A stretch of DNA of 6,056 nucleotides, from assembly GCA_903917305.1 (NCBI GenBank), contig CAIXAA010000053.1, positions 1-6,056 of the forward strand, in the 5' to 3' direction. This document shows, piece after piece, positions 5,227 through 6,056 of the stretch; the first letter of the stretch is position 1, and the number at the start of each line of letters is the position of its first letter. Made by a program: the position numbers and the translations under genes. The notes under the pieces are model-generated. The model was not told where the DNA came from. It saw only the letters and a program-made list of their open reading frames with translations, and did not search any database. The DNA is from an uncultured Myxococcales bacterium. GTDB taxonomy: Bacteria > Myxococcota_A > UBA9042.

Positions 5227-6056
5227 ATCAAGCCTATCGCATCTTCGCCGCCCTGCTCTTGTTCGCAACGAGCCTGGCCGCGCCGGCAGCGGTGACCGCT
5301 GCCCTGGATCGCGACCGCGTCGCAGCGGGCGAAACCGTCCGCCTGCTCCTGCAGCGTGAAGGCAGCGCCGCCGGACAACCGGATCTCGATCCGCTCCGGC
5401 GTGATTTCGACGTGCTCGGCAGCAGCAGGGGTTCCTCCGTCCAGATCATCAATGGCCAGGCCTCGTCGAAGACCCAGTTCACGCTTGTCCTCGCCCCCAA
5501 GCACGACGGCACGATCCGAATCCCCCCCCTGCAATGGGACGGTGAACTGTCGCCGGCGCTCGAACTGACGGTGGGCGGGGCTGGCGCCGCCGGACGACCG
5601 GGCAAGGCGGCCGGAACGTCGCATGTCTTTCTGAGCGCGACGCCCAACCTCGATCGACCTTATGTGCAGGCCGCCGTCGTGCTGACCGTGAAGCTGGATA
5701 CCGACCTGCCGCTCTCCGAAGCGAGACTGGATCTGCCTGCCAGCGCCGATGTGCTGGTCAAGCAATTCGGCGAGGACCGGCAAGGCAGCGAAATGCGCAA
5801 CGGTCACAACTATCAGTTCGTCGAGCGCAAACACCTGCTGTTCCCGCAGCACAGCGGCCTGATCCGCCTGGAAGGGCCGGTGCTCGACGCCCAATTGCCG
5901 GGCGCCCAAAGCGACGATCCTTTCGGCGGCGATCCATTCTTCGGCAAGGTGTTCGGACAGTTGCGTCTGCCAGCCATCATGAACGCGACGCAACCCTTGC
6001 ATCTGACCGCCAAGACCATCGAACTGAATGTTCTGCCGCGCCCTGTCGGCACGACC
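5223..6056 (+). CDS. batD: BatD family protein, N-terminal part (cut by window edge)
   Basis: The frame is open from the ATG at 5223 to the last base, giving 278 residues; family members are usually around 500-600 residues, so about half is missing. A signal peptide is clear: MNQAYR, a hydrophobic core at about 7-20, and cleavage probably near APAAVTA (20-26). The first beta-rich domain has the BatD pattern ALDRDRVAAGETVRLLLQRE (27-46), then PDLDPLRRDFDVLG (53-66), IINGQ (75-79) and PKHDGTIRIPPL (92-103). A second domain begins near HVFLSATPNLDRPYV (134-148) and includes ERKHLLFPQHSGLIRLEGP (201-219). A Phe/Asp/Gly-rich loop, DDPFGGDPFFGKVFGQ, is at 231-246. The start is in the ATGA overlap with batC, with GAAGG at 5211-5215. 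BatD is expected to be exported and anchored by a C-terminal helix beyond this window. It lies downstream of BatA-C as in other Bat operons; its molecular role is unknown. Confidence 0.92.
   Translation, partial: MNQAYRIFAALLLFATSLAAPAAVTAALDRDRVAAGETVRLLLQREGSAAGQPDLDPLRRDFDVLGSSRGSSVQIINGQASSKTQFTLVLAPKHDGTIRIPPLQWDGELSPALELTVGGAGAAGRPGKAAGTSHVFLSATPNLDRPYVQAAVVLTVKLDTDLPLSEARLDLPASADVLVKQFGEDRQGSEMRNGHNYQFVERKHLLFPQHSGLIRLEGPVLDAQLPGAQSDDPFGGDPFFGKVFGQLRLPAIMNATQPLHLTAKTIELNVLPRPVGTT

Noticed and set aside
5913..5962. Phe/Asp/Gly-rich loop in BatD as a novel motif
   Set aside because: Other BatD proteins, as I recall them, carry a similar DPF-rich loop at this place, so it looks like a family trait.
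5091..6002. Long minus-strand open frame (303 codons) opposite batD
   Set aside because: It mirrors the GC-rich codon pattern of batD, which has clear family motifs and a signal peptide. The antisense product shows no recognisable domain.

Overview
The window is one strand-uniform, gap-free gene cluster that reads left to right: moxR, a DUF58 protein, a DUF4381 protein, two von Willebrand factor A (VWA) membrane proteins (batA, batB), a TPR lipoprotein-like or periplasmic protein (batC), and the first 278 codons of batD, which runs off the right edge. The DNA is strongly GC-rich (by eye well above 60%), with a marked preference for G or C at codon third positions. This gene order, together with the DUF4381 gene between DUF58 and batA, points to a Gram-negative proteobacterium, most likely a high-GC gamma- or betaproteobacterium. 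The sequence alone does not let me name a genus. There are no tRNAs, rRNAs, mobile elements, CRISPR arrays or minus-strand genes I can support.

Layout: bases 1-59 are a short leader with a Shine-Dalgarno at 49-52 and no convincing promoter. MoxR (60-1061) is a complete AAA+ ATPase. It is followed by DUF58 (1058-1960), DUF4381 (1957-2421), BatA (2418-3386), BatB (3383-4387), BatC (4384-5226) and BatD (5223 to the edge). As read here, all six junctions are 4-base stop/start overlaps (GTGA or ATGA). The cluster therefore looks like one transcript translated by coupled termination and re-initiation. No stretch over 60 bases lacks a gene.

How the genes fit together: MoxR is a cytoplasmic AAA+ ATPase thought to act as a chaperone that remodels or activates VWA-type partners. 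DUF58 is a soluble VWA-related partner. DUF4381 is a small single-pass membrane protein. BatA and BatB are membrane-anchored VWA proteins whose VWA domains sit between hydrophobic segments. BatC (signal peptide plus TPR) and BatD (signal peptide plus beta-rich domains) are exported. The cluster resembles the MoxR/Bat (Bacteroides aerotolerance-type) modules, which have been linked to envelope integrity and stress tolerance, but whose molecular activity is still poorly defined.

The system itself is known, not new. Points worth a second look are the unbroken chain of 4-base overlaps, the batB/batC pair encoded separately where many relatives have one fused gene, a collagen-like Gly-X-Y tract in BatC built partly from an 18-bp tandem repeat, incomplete metal-binding (MIDAS) motifs in DUF58 and BatB beside an intact one in BatA, and a perfect 11-bp inverted repeat inside batB.
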